Positions 52,116 through 63,843 of a DNA stretch of 64,000 bases are shown here, one piece after another. Source of the DNA: Caenimonas soli (lineage in GTDB: Bacteria > Pseudomonadota > Gammaproteobacteria > Burkholderiales > Burkholderiaceae_C); contig NZ_JABJVV010000001.1 of assembly GCF_013155545.1 (NCBI RefSeq), forward strand, positions 62,001 through 126,000. Direction: 5' to 3'. The stretch's first letter is position 1. Every line of letters begins with the position of its first letter. A program made the position numbers and the translations under genes. Under the pieces are notes generated by a model. The model saw only the letters and a program-made list of their open reading frames with translations, did not search any database and had not been told where the DNA came from.

Positions 52116-52580
52116 ATGCCGCCCTTTCGCGTTGGCCTAATTTCAGACACGCATGGCCTGGTTCGGCCGCATGCGAAGGTGTTTCTGCAGGGGAGCGACA
52201 TCATCATTCATGGCGGCGACATATGCGACGCGGGTGTGCTCGCGGAGCTTTCTTCTATCGCGCCTGTCATTGCCGTGCGCGGAAACAACGACAAGGGCGC
52301 GTGGGCTCAGGAGCTTCGGGAAACCGAGCTTGTTCAGGTGGGCGAGATCTTCATTTATGTGATTCACGATCTCGCCGAACTGGACATCGACCTGGAGGCC
52401 GCGGGCGTTCGGGCCGTAGTATCTGGCCATTCGCACAAACCGCTGATCGAGGAGAAGGGCAGGGTTCTTTACGTCAACCCGGGAAGTGCTGGCCCTCGCC
52501 GGTTTCGGCTGCCTATCAGCGTCGGTGAGATCACAATCCGGGGCATGTCGGTGTCCGCAAGTGTGATGGAGTTGGAGTAG
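52116..52580 (+). CDS. YfcE/MJ0936-family metallophosphoesterase
   Basis: A 154-residue phosphoesterase. All metal motifs are present: GLISDTHG, IIHGGDICDAGVL, GNNDKG and GHSHKPLIEEKG. The nearest homologs are Mn-dependent phosphodiesterases with broad in-vitro activity. It begins 12 bases after the YbaY-META stop and belongs to the same run. Confidence 0.93.
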   Translation: MPPFRVGLISDTHGLVRPHAKVFLQGSDIIIHGGDICDAGVLAELSSIAPVIAVRGNNDKGAWAQELRETELVQVGEIFIYVIHDLAELDIDLEAAGVRAVVSGHSHKPLIEEKGRVLYVNPGSAGPRRFRLPISVGEITIRGMSVSASVMELE

Positions 52581-52589
52581 GAGATTTGG

Positions 52590-52979
52590 ATGACCATACA
52601 GCTTGATCACTTCATCGTCTCGTCCCGCGACAAGGCCGCTTCGGCAAAGCTTCTGGCCGAGCTCCTGGGCGTCCCGTGGGGGGAGGCTGCGGCGGGGCCG
52701 TTCACTGCCGTGTACCTCAACGATGGGTTGACGCTGGACTTCATCGACACCGACGAGGATTTCCCGGTCGAGCACTTCTGCTTTCGCGTCGACGAGCAGG
52801 AGTTCGACGCCATCCTCGCGCGCATCAAGGCCGCGGGCATCAAGTACCGAAGCACGGTGCGCGGCCCTGTCGACATGAAAGTCGATACCCAGTTCGGCGG
52901 CCGCGGGATTTACTGGAACGAGCCCGAGGGACACCAGTGGGAGATGTTGACCGTGAGCTATGCGCGGCAGCCAACTTAA
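52590..52979 (+). CDS. VOC-family protein
   Basis: A 129-residue VOC protein: QLDHFIVSSRDKAASAKLLAELL at the start, EHFCFRVDEQEFDAILARIKA in the middle and YWNEPEGHQWEMLTVSY at the end, where the last ligand is Glu. It lies 9 bases after the phosphoesterase gene. Function unknown. Confidence 0.92.
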   Translation: MTIQLDHFIVSSRDKAASAKLLAELLGVPWGEAAAGPFTAVYLNDGLTLDFIDTDEDFPVEHFCFRVDEQEFDAILARIKAAGIKYRSTVRGPVDMKVDTQFGGRGIYWNEPEGHQWEMLTVSYARQPT

Positions 52980-53043
52980 AACTTCTCGAACCAAAGGCGA
53001 GCCAGATCAGTCTAAGAGCAGTCCAAGTCCGAAGGAGGGCGCC

Positions 53044-53844
53044 ATGCGACCAACCCACTGGCTGATGACCTTGACACTCGGATTTCTGCTTTCGGGCTGC
53101 GCCGGCATCAGTACCGCGCCATCACCAGAAGAGCGACAGGCTTTGGCCCCAGCCGGTAAGCTCCGTGTTGCGCTCCAGTTAGGCAGCCCACATAACGTCG
53201 TACGTGACCCTGTGTCAGGGGAGCTGAAGGGCGTGGCGTTCGACCTGGGGAAAGAGTTGGCCCGGCGTATGGGCGTTCCGTTCGAGCCGGTCATGTACCC
53301 GTCGGTTGGGGCCCTTCTCGACAGCGGAAAGACCGGCGCTTGGGATGTCGCCTTTGTCGGGTTCAGTCCTGCGCGGGCGCAGGAGTGGGACTTCGCGCCG
53401 CGGCACCTGGAAATCGAATTCGGCTACCTCGTCCCTGGAGGTTCTTCCATCTCGACAATCGCTGATGTGGATAAGCCCGGGATTCGCGTCGCCGTGCAGG
53501 AGAGGTCCCAGCCGGATGTCTTTCTTTCTCGCACGCTGAAAAACGCCACGGTGGTCCGGGCACCCAGCCTCGCCGGCACATTGGAAACGGTGAAATCCGG
53601 GCGCGCAGACGCGATCTTCAGCATCAAGCCCAGCCTCTTCGAGGCGTCGAGCCAATTACCCGGCTCTGTGGTCCTCGACGGCCGGGCCGGACTCGATCCG
53701 CACGCCATGGCCATGCCGAAGGGACGGAACCGTGGCCTGGCCTACGCGCGGGGCTTCGTCGAAAGCGCAAAGTCCGAGGGGCTGGTCAAAGCGGCAATAG
53801 AGAGGGCTGGAATACGTGGCGCCGTTGTGGCTGCGCGTGAATAA
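53044..53844 (+). CDS. Amino-acid-type extracellular solute-binding lipoprotein
   Basis: A 266-residue periplasmic binding protein, family 3. Start at 53044 (GAAGGAGG upstream) gives the lipoprotein signal LTLGFLLSGC. The domain has LRVALQLGSPHNVVRDPVSGELKGVAFDL (parts: GKLRVALQLG, LKGVAFDLGKEL) and VQERSQPDVFLSRTLKNA. No ABC permease or ATPase is beside it, so it may serve a distant transporter or act as a sensor. It is convergent with pobA. Confidence 0.9.
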   Translation: MRPTHWLMTLTLGFLLSGCAGISTAPSPEERQALAPAGKLRVALQLGSPHNVVRDPVSGELKGVAFDLGKELARRMGVPFEPVMYPSVGALLDSGKTGAWDVAFVGFSPARAQEWDFAPRHLEIEFGYLVPGGSSISTIADVDKPGIRVAVQERSQPDVFLSRTLKNATVVRAPSLAGTLETVKSGRADAIFSIKPSLFEASSQLPGSVVLDGRAGLDPHAMAMPKGRNRGLAYARGFVESAKSEGLVKAAIERAGIRGAVVAARE

Positions 53845-53846
53845 GC

Positions 53847-55899
<2,053 letters not shown>

Positions 55900-55931
55900 G
55901 TCCTTATGCGTCAATGCGCATTAATTAACAA

Positions 55932-55941
55932 CTATATAGTC
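55932..55941. promoter_or_regulatory. Palindrome before the peroxiredoxin/sulfate operon
   Basis: ACTATATAGT (55932-55941) is a 10-base perfect palindrome set in AACAACTATATAGTCGTTGG, 60 bases before the peroxiredoxin ATG at 56000. The flanking CAAC/GTTG adds imperfect symmetry. CysB-type control is possible because the operon encodes sulfate uptake; this is a guess. Confidence 0.4.
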
Positions 55942-55999
55942 GTTGGGGTTTTAAGGCTTGGTCCCAAAATGCGTCTTTTCTCAGACAGAAAGAACAACG

Positions 56000-56641
56000 A
56001 TGGCCACTTTGCGACTGGGCGACATTGCCCCCGACTTCGTCCAGGATTCCACCGAGGGGCCGATTCACTTCCATGAATGGGCCGGCGATTCGTGGGCGGT
56101 GCTGTTCTCGCATCCGGCCGACTTCACGCCCGTCTGCACCACCGAATTGGGGAAGACTGCGGCGCTGTCCGGCGAGTTCGCCAAGCGCGGAGTCAAGCCT
56201 ATCGCCGTAAGCGTGGACCCGCTGGAATCGCACGGCAAATGGGTCAAGGACATCAATGAAACCCAGGACACGACGGTGAACTTCCCAATCCTGGCCGATC
56301 CGGACCGCAAGGTGGCCATGCTCTACGACATGATCCACCCCCATGCGCTGGCCAACGCCACGGTGCGCAGCGTTTTCATCATCGACCCCAAGAAGGTGAT
56401 CCGCACGACGCTGACCTATCCGGCGAGCACCGGGCGCAATTTCGACGAGATCCTGCGCGTGATCGACTCCCTCCAGCTGACCGACAGCCACAAGGTCGCG
56501 ACGCCCGCCAACTGGAAGAACGGCGACGACGTGGTCATCATCCCCAGCCTGCAGGACCCGGCTGAGCTCGCCCAGCGTTTCCCCAAGGGATTCAAGGCCG
56601 TCAGGCCCTACCTGCGCATGACGGCGCAACCGAATAAATGA
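56000..56641 (+). CDS. Peroxiredoxin, AhpC/Prx6 type (1-Cys)
   Basis: A 213-residue thiol peroxidase. The peroxidatic Cys lies in HPADFTPVCTTELG. The C-terminal long extension (GDDVVIIPSLQDPAELAQRF and RPYLRMTAQ) is that of Prx6-type 1-Cys enzymes, with no second resolving Cys at the end. It removes hydrogen or organic peroxides. Its TGA overlaps the sulfate-binding-protein ATG, so it is cotranscribed with the sulfate system. Confidence 0.95.
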   Translation: MATLRLGDIAPDFVQDSTEGPIHFHEWAGDSWAVLFSHPADFTPVCTTELGKTAALSGEFAKRGVKPIAVSVDPLESHGKWVKDINETQDTTVNFPILADPDRKVAMLYDMIHPHALANATVRSVFIIDPKKVIRTTLTYPASTGRNFDEILRVIDSLQLTDSHKVATPANWKNGDDVVIIPSLQDPAELAQRFPKGFKAVRPYLRMTAQPNK

Positions 56642-57648
56642 GCAACCGAGCAATGAACCTCAAAATCAAGACCTTATTGGCCGGCTTCGCGCTGGCCGCC
56701 AGCGGCATCGCCGGCGCCCAGCAAACCTTGCTCAACGTCTCCTACGACGTGGCGCGCGAGTTCTACAAGGACATCAACGCGGCGTTCGTGCCGGCCTACA
56801 AGAAGGCCACGGGCAAGGACGTGAAAATCGACCAGGCCCACGGTGGCTCCAGCGCGCAGGCACGCGCAGTCGCCGACGGCCTGGATGCGGACGTGGTGAC
56901 CATGAACACCACCACCGACATCGAGTTCCTGGCCGAGAAGGGCGTGGTGGCCAAGGACTGGGCCAAGCGCTTCCCCGACAATGCCGCGCCGACCACCTCG
57001 ACCATGCTGTTCCTGGTGCGCAACGGCAACCCCAAGGGCATCAAGGACTGGGACGACCTGATCAAGCCGGGCGTGCAGGTGGTCGTGGTCAACCCCAAGA
57101 CCGGTGGCAACGGGCGCTATACCTACCTGGCCGCCTTGGGCTACATCAAGAAGAAGGGCGGCACCGACGCCCAGGCGCAGGAATTCCTGTCCAAGCTGTA
57201 CAAGAACGTGCCTATCCTGGCGCGCGGCGGCCGCGACGCGACCACCGCCTTCCTGCAGCGCAATACCGGCGACGTGCTGGTCACGTTCGAATCGGAGGTC
57301 GAGTCCGTCAACAAGGAATTCGGCAAGGACAAGGTGGACGTGATCTATCCGTCCATCAGCATCATTGCCGAGAACCCGGTTGCCATCGTCGAGCGCACGG
57401 TGGCCAAGAAGGGCACGGCGGACCTGGCCAAGGCTTATCTGCAGTTCCTGTACTCCGAAGAAGGGCAGGAAATCGCCGCCAGGCACTCGATCCGCCCGCG
57501 CAACCAGGCGATCGTGAAGAAATACGCCGACACGTTCAAGCCGATCAAGCTGTTCACGGTGCAGGAGCTGTTTGGCTCGCTGTCGGAAGCGCAGAAAGTG
57601 CACTTCAACGACGGCGGCCAGTTCGACAAGATCTACACAGTGAAGTGA
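56638..57648 (+). CDS. sbp: Periplasmic sulfate-binding protein
   Basis: A 336-residue sulfate/thiosulfate-binding protein with a signal peptide ([15 protein letters not shown]). Typical text: [40 protein letters not shown] and [18 protein letters not shown]. The stated start overlaps the peroxiredoxin stop; ATG at 56653 is equally possible. It delivers sulfate to the CysTWA complex encoded downstream. CysP (thiosulfate) versus Sbp (sulfate) preference cannot be told. Confidence 0.93.
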   Translation: MSNRAMNLKIKTLLAGFALAASGIAGAQQTLLNVSYDVAREFYKDINAAFVPAYKKATGKDVKIDQAHGGSSAQARAVADGLDADVVTMNTTTDIEFLAEKGVVAKDWAKRFPDNAAPTTSTMLFLVRNGNPKGIKDWDDLIKPGVQVVVVNPKTGGNGRYTYLAALGYIKKKGGTDAQAQEFLSKLYKNVPILARGGRDATTAFLQRNTGDVLVTFESEVESVNKEFGKDKVDVIYPSISIIAENPVAIVERTVAKKGTADLAKAYLQFLYSEEGQEIAARHSIRPRNQAIVKKYADTFKPIKLFTVQELFGSLSEAQKVHFNDGGQFDKIYTVK

Positions 57649-57652
57649 TGCG

Positions 57653-58531
57653 ATGACTGCTGCGAGTTTGGGGGTGCCGCTGCCCGGCGCGGCCGTGCCC
57701 ACCAGAGGCGGGAGCAAGAAAGTCTTGCCCGGCTTCAACCTGACCCTGGGCTACACCCTGCTGTACCTGAGCCTGATCGTGCTGATCCCGCTCTCGGCGC
57801 TGGTGCTCAAGACCTTCACGCTGAGCCTGGACCAGTTCTGGGCAGCCATCAGTTCGCCGCGCGTCCTGGCGTCGTATCGGCTGACGTTCGGTGCTTCGCT
57901 GATCGCTGCCTTGGTCAACGTGGTGTTCGGCCTCCTGGTGGCGTGGGTGCTGGTTCGCTACAGCTTTCCCGGCAAGAAGATCGTCGATGCCCTGGTCGAC
58001 CTGCCGTTCGCGTTGCCCACTGCCGTGGCCGGTATTTCCCTCACGGCGCTGTTGGCGGGCAATGGCTGGATCGGCCAGTACCTGGAGCCGCTGGGCATCA
58101 AGCTGGCTTTCAATCCCAATGGTGTTGTCATCGCGCTGATCTTCATCGGGCTGCCGTTCGTGGTGCGGACGGTGCAGCCGGTGCTGGAAGATACCGAGAA
58201 AGAGCTGGAAGAAGCCGCGATGTGCCTGGGCGCGACGCGCTGGCAGACTTTCGCCAAGGTGATCTTTCCCTCGATCGCCCCGGCGCTGCTCACGGGCTTC
58301 GCCATGGCGTTTGCCCGGGCCATCGGTGAATACGGCTCGGTGATCTTCATCGCCGGCAACATGCCCATGGTGTCGGAGATCACGCCGCTGATCATCATCG
58401 GCAAGCTCGAGCAGTACGACTACGCGGGCGCCACCGCCGTGGCCGTGGTGATGCTGGTGGTGTCCTTCGTGCTGCTGCTCATCATCAATGCGCTGCAAGG
58501 CTGGCAGCGCCGGCGATCGGGGGGCCAATGA
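57653..58531 (+). CDS. cysT: Sulfate ABC transporter permease CysT (CysU)
   Basis: A 292-residue inner-membrane permease with about six membrane segments. It starts after the receptor gene by 4 bases and contains the EAA loop [20 protein letters not shown] (docks the ATPase) plus [21 protein letters not shown], typical of CysT. It overlaps cysW by 4 bases. Forms a heterodimer with CysW. Confidence 0.96.
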   Translation: MTAASLGVPLPGAAVPTRGGSKKVLPGFNLTLGYTLLYLSLIVLIPLSALVLKTFTLSLDQFWAAISSPRVLASYRLTFGASLIAALVNVVFGLLVAWVLVRYSFPGKKIVDALVDLPFALPTAVAGISLTALLAGNGWIGQYLEPLGIKLAFNPNGVVIALIFIGLPFVVRTVQPVLEDTEKELEEAAMCLGATRWQTFAKVIFPSIAPALLTGFAMAFARAIGEYGSVIFIAGNMPMVSEITPLIIIGKLEQYDYAGATAVAVVMLVVSFVLLLIINALQGWQRRRSGGQ

Positions 58532-59421
58532 GCTCCCTCACCACCAAACGGGTGGTCACCACCGAAGCGCCATGGGTGCGCTACACCCTGATAGCCGTGG
58601 CGCTGGCGTTCCTGCTGTTGTTCCTGGTGCTGCCGCTGGCTGCGGTGTTCGCCGAGGCGCTCCGCAAAGGGTTCGGCGCCTACCTGGAAGGCCTGCGTGA
58701 ACCCGACGCCTGGTCGGCGATCCGCCTCACGCTGATCACGGCAGCCATAGCCGTTCCCTTGAATCTGGTGTTCGGCATCGCGGCGGCCTGGTGCATTGCC
58801 AAGTTCGAGTTCCGTGGCAAGGCATTTCTCACCACGCTGATCGATCTGCCGTTCTCGGTCTCGCCAGTCGTGGCCGGCTTGATCTATGTGCTGATGTTCG
58901 GCGCGCAGGGCTGGTTCGGCCCCTGGCTGGCGGAGCACAACATCAAGATCATCTTTGCCGTGCCGGGGATCGTGCTGGCCACGATCTTCGTGACCTTTCC
59001 GTTCATCGCCCGCGAGCTGATCCCGCTGATGCAGGCGCAGGGCAACGACGAAGAGCAGGCCGCCATCGTGCTGGGCGCCACCGGCTGGCAGACCTTCTGG
59101 TACGTCACCTTGCCCAATATCAAATGGGGCCTGATCTACGGCGTCATTCTGTGCAACGCGCGGGCCATGGGCGAGTTCGGCGCCGTGTCCGTGGTATCGG
59201 GCCATATCCGCGGCCAGACCAACACCATGCCGCTGCACGTCGAAATCCTCTACAACGAGTACCAGTCGGTGGCGGCGTTCGCGGTGGCCTCGCTGCTGGC
59301 GCTGCTCGCCCTGGTCACCCTGGTCATCAAGTCGGTGGTGGAGTGGCGCCATGAGCGCGAGATGAAGGCCGCGGCGGAGATTCCGCCGGAACGGCCGCTG
59401 GCCGTCAAGGAAGCAGTATGA
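58528..59421 (+). CDS. cysW: Sulfate ABC transporter permease CysW
   Basis: A 297-residue permease, the second membrane subunit. EAA loop around [20 protein letters not shown]; conserved [18 protein letters not shown] and [20 protein letters not shown]. It overlaps cysT by 4 bases and cysA by 4 bases, giving strict translational coupling in the order cysT-cysW-cysA. Confidence 0.96.
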   Translation: MSSLTTKRVVTTEAPWVRYTLIAVALAFLLLFLVLPLAAVFAEALRKGFGAYLEGLREPDAWSAIRLTLITAAIAVPLNLVFGIAAAWCIAKFEFRGKAFLTTLIDLPFSVSPVVAGLIYVLMFGAQGWFGPWLAEHNIKIIFAVPGIVLATIFVTFPFIARELIPLMQAQGNDEEQAAIVLGATGWQTFWYVTLPNIKWGLIYGVILCNARAMGEFGAVSVVSGHIRGQTNTMPLHVEILYNEYQSVAAFAVASLLALLALVTLVIKSVVEWRHEREMKAAAEIPPERPLAVKEAV

Positions 59422-60524
59422 GCATTGAAATTCGCAACGTCAGCAAGAAGTTCGGCGATTTCCACGCCTTGCGCGACGTATCCCTGGACATCGAATCGGG
59501 CGAACTGATCGCCTTGCTGGGCCCTTCGGGTTGCGGCAAGACCACGCTGCTGCGCATCATCGCCGGCCTGGAAACGGCGGACACGGGCAGCATCCTTTTC
59601 GCGGGGGAAGACACCACCGACGTGCACGTGCGCGATCGCCAGGTGGGCTTCGTGTTCCAGCACTACGCGCTGTTTCGCCACATGACGGTGTTCGAGAACG
59701 TGGCCTTCGGCCTGCGCGTGAAGCCGCGCGGCCAGCGCCCGAGCGAAGACCAGATCAAGAAAAAGGTGCACGACCTGCTGGGCCTGGTGCAGCTCGACTG
59801 GTTAGCCGACCGTTTTCCGTCTCAGCTCTCGGGCGGCCAGCGCCAGCGTATCGCCCTGGCCCGGGCCCTGGCCGTGGAGCCCAAGGTGCTGCTGCTGGAT
59901 GAACCTTTCGGCGCGCTCGATGCCAAGGTGCGCAAGGAGCTGAGGCGCTGGCTGCGTCGGTTGCACGACGAACTGCACGTCACCAGCATTTTCGTCACCC
60001 ACGACCAGGAGGAGGCCCTGGAAGTCGCCGACCGCGTGGTGCTGATGAACGCGGGCAACGTGGAGCAGATAGGATCCCCGCAGGACGTCTGGGACCATCC
60101 GGCCAGCCCCTTCGTCTATGGTTTCCTGGGCGACGTGAACCTGTTCCATGGCCGCGCCCACGAAGGCGAGGTGCACCTGGAAGGGATGCAGCTGCAGTCG
60201 CCCGAACACGCCGACGCCCAGAATGCCAAGGCTTTCGCCTATGTCCGCCCGCATGACCTGGACGTTCGCCGCTATTCGCCGGGCGAAGGCGTGGATGCGT
60301 CGGGCCGGCCGCGCGGCATCGTGGTCCAATTGAGCCGGGCCATCGTGGTCGGCCCCATTGCCCGGCTGGAACTTATTCCCGCGGATGACAACAAACCAGC
60401 GGGAGACAATCAGGATTCCATCATCGAAGCGCAGATTCCTGCGCAGCAGTTCAAGGAGATGGGATTCCGCGAGGGCGAGACGCTGGTGGTGACGCCGCGC
60501 CGGGCCCGTGTGTTTGTGGAATAG
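59418..60524 (+). CDS. cysA: Sulfate ABC transporter ATP-binding subunit CysA
   Basis: A 368-residue ATPase: Walker [10 protein letters not shown] (~residues 36-44), Q loop [17 protein letters not shown] signature [15 protein letters not shown], Walker [13 protein letters not shown] and a C-terminal TOBE-like domain. It hydrolyses ATP to drive sulfate uptake. The C-terminal part carries the [10 protein letters not shown] substrate-ion regulation text typical for CysA. Confidence 0.97.
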   Translation: MSIEIRNVSKKFGDFHALRDVSLDIESGELIALLGPSGCGKTTLLRIIAGLETADTGSILFAGEDTTDVHVRDRQVGFVFQHYALFRHMTVFENVAFGLRVKPRGQRPSEDQIKKKVHDLLGLVQLDWLADRFPSQLSGGQRQRIALARALAVEPKVLLLDEPFGALDAKVRKELRRWLRRLHDELHVTSIFVTHDQEEALEVADRVVLMNAGNVEQIGSPQDVWDHPASPFVYGFLGDVNLFHGRAHEGEVHLEGMQLQSPEHADAQNAKAFAYVRPHDLDVRRYSPGEGVDASGRPRGIVVQLSRAIVVGPIARLELIPADDNKPAGDNQDSIIEAQIPAQQFKEMGFREGETLVVTPRRARVFVE

Positions 60525-60537
60525 GCGAGGAAAGATC

Positions 60538-61062
60538 TTGATCCAATGGTTTGATACCGCGCCGCGCCGCGTGCTCGCGCTTGTCAGCGTGGCCTGCGTG
60601 GGCATGCTTGCTTTCGGGCTTTATCTGCAGCACGTGGTGGGCCTCGAGCCTTGCCCCATGTGCATCGTGCAGCGCTACGCCCTGGTCCTGGTGGCGCTGA
60701 TATCGGGCATCACGGCCTTTGCGCGTGGCCGCGGCGCGTTGCTGGCGGGCAGCGGGCTCATGCTGCTGGTCTCGGGTTTCGGCGCTTTCGTGGCGGCGCG
60801 CCAGAGCTGGCTGCAGTGGTATCCCCCCGAGACCGCGTCCTGCGGGCGCGACTTCTACGGGATGATCGAGACCTTCCCGCTCAAGCGCGCCATCCCCATG
60901 ATCTTCAAGGGCAGCGGCGACTGCACGAAGATTGATTGGACCTTCCTGGGCGGCTCCATCGCCAACTGGTCGTTCCTGTGGTTCTGCTTTTTCGCAGTGG
61001 TGGCCTTGGTCCTGCTGCTGCGGCAGGGCCGGCGCCGTTCCGCTCAGCACTCATACGCCTGA
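60538..61062 (+). CDS. dsbB: Disulfide bond formation protein B
   Basis: A 174-residue inner-membrane quinone oxidoreductase that reoxidises DsbA. Four membrane segments are seen. The first Cys pair is C39-x-x-C42 (GLEPCPMCIVQRYA) and the second pair lies in the periplasmic loop (ETASCGRDF and GDCTKIDW). The TTG at 60538 is chosen because GAGGAAAG precedes it; a GTG 30 bases upstream lies inside cysA and lacks a site. Its 3' end overlaps the convergent gene at 61051 by 12 bases. Confidence 0.95.
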   Translation: MIQWFDTAPRRVLALVSVACVGMLAFGLYLQHVVGLEPCPMCIVQRYALVLVALISGITAFARGRGALLAGSGLMLLVSGFGAFVAARQSWLQWYPPETASCGRDFYGMIETFPLKRAIPMIFKGSGDCTKIDWTFLGGSIANWSFLWFCFFAVVALVLLLRQGRRRSAQHSYA

Positions 61063-62409
61063 CGGGTAGGTTTCCGGCGGCTCGGGGTTGGCCCAGACGT
61101 GCCCCCTGTCCAGGGGTTCCAGGGCGCTGGTTTGGTCGAGGTGGATGACGGCATCGAACTGGTCCGCCAGCCGGGTGTGGAAGTAGTGGCTTTGGCGCTC
61201 TGTCTCCGGCCGGTAGATCACGCCGATCGCGCGTTGCAGCCTGCGTTCGGAAAGCAGTGGCCTGAGCGAGGTGTTTCCCCTCAGCGGCAACAGGAATCGA
61301 GCGGCGCCGGTCTGGTGGAAAACGTCCTCCCAGCTGCCCGCAAGACCCGCGCGCACGCGCTTGCGCTGCGGCGGTTCATCCCATTCGGCGGCAGCCGTAA
61401 CCCAACCTCGATGGGTGCTGAAGCCGACCAGCACCGCATCGCCGCCGTAGTGGTCGCGGGCGAGCTGGCCTACGTTCCATTCGCCGATTTCGCCCAACTC
61501 CGTGACGCTGGCGTCGCCCAGGTGCGAGTTGTGAGCCCACACGGCGATGTGCGCGGGCGTCCCGCTCGCGCCCAGATGTCCATCCAGGGCCCGTAGCGTC
61601 TCCATCATGTGGCTGTCTCGAAGATTCCACGATGACACGCGGCCGCGGAACATGTTGCGGTAGTACACCTCGGCGTTGCGCACCAGGCGGGCGTTTTGTT
61701 GGGCGCAGAAGACTTCATCCCGCTCCAGCCCCCGTGTCGCCGGCATGTTCGCGGCCAGACGGTTCATCTCCCGCAGTTGCTCAGCGGCCTCGTCCTCGCA
61801 GCTGGCGGACAGGCCGATACTCGCGCCATTGCCATAGGCCTGGCTGTCCTCCTTCGCGTGATCGAAACAGGCGTAGCGCGCCCGTGCCCTGCGGGCGGCC
61901 TCAGGGTCGGTGCGGTCGAGATACTCCAGCACCGCCTGCATCGAGCTGAACAGACTGTACAGGTCTATGCCGTAGAAGCCCACCTGTTTTTGCCGCCCGT
62001 GACCGGCGTTGTACTCGCGCAGCCATTCGATGAAATCGCGCACCTCGGTGTTGCGCCACATCCAGGCCGGAAAGCGCTTGAAGCCGGCCAGGGCCGCTGT
62101 GGCATCCGCATCGTCGGACAAGCCCCGCACATAACGATTGACGCGCCAGGCGTCGGGCCAGTCGGCTTCCACCGCAACCGCCGTGAACCCCTTTTCGGTC
62201 ATCAGGCGCTGGGTGATGCGAATGCGCTCGCGATAGAACTCCTTCGTGCCATGCGAGGCTTCTCCCAACAAGGCCAGCCGGGAGTTGCCGATCAGGTCCA
62301 GCAGGGTGTTGTAGTCGCTCGGCTCGCCCGACAAGGGTTCAAGATGCGAACGAAGGTTGTCAACCAGCTTGCCGCCGGCGCGGACGGGCTCGGACAGGCG
62401 CGGGGCCAT
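61051..62409 (-). CDS. Erythromycin-esterase-family protein
   Basis: A 452-residue member of the erythromycin esterase fold. The Ere-type motifs are LLGEASHGTKEFYRERIRIT (Glu, His), VAVEADWPDAWRVNRY and AHIAVWAHNSHLGDAS. Members without known esterase activity are common and usually sit with phosphoribosyltransferases and alpha/beta hydrolases, exactly as here. True macrolide resistance is unlikely from context. Same strand as the next two genes; the gap to 62433 is only 23 bases. Confidence 0.9.
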   Translation of the reverse strand: MAPRLSEPVRAGGKLVDNLRSHLEPLSGEPSDYNTLLDLIGNSRLALLGEASHGTKEFYRERIRITQRLMTEKGFTAVAVEADWPDAWRVNRYVRGLSDDADATAALAGFKRFPAWMWRNTEVRDFIEWLREYNAGHGRQKQVGFYGIDLYSLFSSMQAVLEYLDRTDPEAARRARARYACFDHAKEDSQAYGNGASIGLSASCEDEAAEQLREMNRLAANMPATRGLERDEVFCAQQNARLVRNAEVYYRNMFRGRVSSWNLRDSHMMETLRALDGHLGASGTPAHIAVWAHNSHLGDASVTELGEIGEWNVGQLARDHYGGDAVLVGFSTHRGWVTAAAEWDEPPQRKRVRAGLAGSWEDVFHQTGAARFLLPLRGNTSLRPLLSERRLQRAIGVIYRPETERQSHYFHTRLADQFDAVIHLDQTSALEPLDRGHVWANPEPPETYPSGV

Positions 62410-62432
62410 GTGTCACTCCTCCCCCGAGAATT

Positions 62433-63101
62433 TCAATGGACGGAAAAAGCGTGTTCGCGCCGCGCCTCTTCCAGCAGCTCATGGACTTCATCGTCGCTGG
62501 ACTGCGGGAAGTTGCGATACCACAAGCCCACGGCCCGGAATGGCGTGGGGGTTGCGCAGCAAACCACTTCGTCAGCCTCGGTGCGCAGTTGCTCGCAGGT
62601 GTCGTCGGCGCCGACGGGAACGGCCACCACCAAACGCGCGGGATGCTGCTGACGGATCGCCAGCACGGCCGCCCGCATGGTCGAGCCTGTTGCCACGCCA
62701 TCATCCACCACGATCACGTTGCGACCCCGCAGGCTCACCGCCGGGCCGTCGCCGCGGTAGAGCCGCTCGCGCCGAACCAGCTCTGCCTGTTCACGTTCCA
62801 CCACGACGGCCACTTCCTTGGCAGACACGGTCGCGCCGGACAGGGGATTCATCACGCGTACGCCTCCGCTGGCAATGGCGCCCATCGCGTATTCCTCGTG
62901 CCCAGGGAAACCGAGTTTTCGCACCACGAACACGTCCAGCGGGGCCTGCAACGCATGGGCCACTTCGAAGCCGACCGCCACGCCGCCGCGCGGCAAAGCC
63001 AGCACCAGCAGGTTGGGGCGGCCGCGGTAGTGCTCCAGGTGTTCGGCCAGCACCCGTCCGGCCTGCCTGCGATCCTTGAACGGAAGGCGCACTTCGTTCA
63101 T
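62433..63101 (-). CDS. Phosphoribosyltransferase-family protein
   Basis: A 222-residue PRTase-fold protein. The PRPP site is VIVVDDGVATGSTMRAAVLA and the N-terminal RPNLLVLALPRGGVAVGFEVA, VFVVRKLGFPGHEEYAMGAI are typical of the COG1926 type. Substrate is unknown; in related clusters it is often fused to a hydrolase. It lies 55 bases after the hydrolase gene at 63157 on the same strand. Confidence 0.92.
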   Translation of the reverse strand: MNEVRLPFKDRRQAGRVLAEHLEHYRGRPNLLVLALPRGGVAVGFEVAHALQAPLDVFVVRKLGFPGHEEYAMGAIASGGVRVMNPLSGATVSAKEVAVVVEREQAELVRRERLYRGDGPAVSLRGRNVIVVDDGVATGSTMRAAVLAIRQQHPARLVVAVPVGADDTCEQLRTEADEVVCCATPTPFRAVGLWYRNFPQSSDDEVHELLEEARREHAFSVH

Positions 63102-63156
63102 TCGGAAACCTCCGCGCTACGCGCTGCGGTATTCGCCTTGGGAGCGGCCCGGCGGC

Positions 63157-63843
63157 TCATGACGCGTGCTCCACCGGCACCATGTGCCGGATGAACCAGG
63201 AGGCTGCCGCCTGAGCCACTTCCTCCAGGGCACCGCGCTCCTCGAACAAGTGGGTCGCGCCGGGAACGATGATGAGGTCCTTGTCGCACTGAAGGCGCTG
63301 CAAGGCCTCCTGATTGAGTTCGATCACGCCGTGGTCGGCCCCGCCAACGATCAGCAGCGTCGGCGCGGTGACCGCTGCGAGGGCCGCTGGCCCTGCAAGA
63401 TCCGGCCGGCCACCGCGGGACACCACGGCCTTGATGCGCTCGCCCAGCCGCGCCGCGGCAATGATGGCAGCCGCGCTGCCGGTGCTCGCGCCGAAGTAGC
63501 CGATTGGCGCGTGGTGCAACTCAGGCTGGGCGCAGGCCCATTCGGTGGCGTCCTGCATGCGCCGGGTCAGCAAGGGGATGTCGAATCGATGTTCGCGGGT
63601 CTGCAGGTCCACCTGCTCCTCCTGGGCGGTAAGCAGGTCGAACAGCAGCGTCGCAATCCCCGCTTGCTGCAGCCTCTGCGCCACCTGCCTGTTGCGCGCG
63701 CTGTGGCGGCCGCTGCCGCTGCCATGCGCGAACAGCACCAAACCCGCGAACCCGGGCGGTGTCACCAGGTCGCCGTAAAGCCGGGCGTCGCCCGCAGCGA
63801 TGCGGACCTCCCTGGCAGTCGAATCTTGCGTGGCGGTATTCAT
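63157..63843 (-). CDS. Alpha/beta hydrolase (dienelactone-hydrolase-like)
   Basis: A 228-residue alpha/beta hydrolase. The nucleophile Ser is in YFGASTGSAAAIIAA (G-x-S-x-G as GASTGS), the acid Asp in LLIVGGADHGVIELNQEAL and the His in ATHLFEERGALEEV. The oxyanion region is LVLFAHGSGSGRHSARN. It is the first gene of the three-gene cluster to 61051. Substrate unknown; dienelactone itself is not implied. Confidence 0.9.
   Translation of the reverse strand: MNTATQDSTAREVRIAAGDARLYGDLVTPPGFAGLVLFAHGSGSGRHSARNRQVAQRLQQAGIATLLFDLLTAQEEQVDLQTREHRFDIPLLTRRMQDATEWACAQPELHHAPIGYFGASTGSAAAIIAAARLGERIKAVVSRGGRPDLAGPAALAAVTAPTLLIVGGADHGVIELNQEALQRLQCDKDLIIVPGATHLFEERGALEEVAQAAASWFIRHMVPVEHAS

Noticed and set aside
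46943-53844. Integron gene-cassette array
   Set aside because: Genes are separated by 0-70 bases or overlap, leaving no room for attC sites, and no integrase is present.
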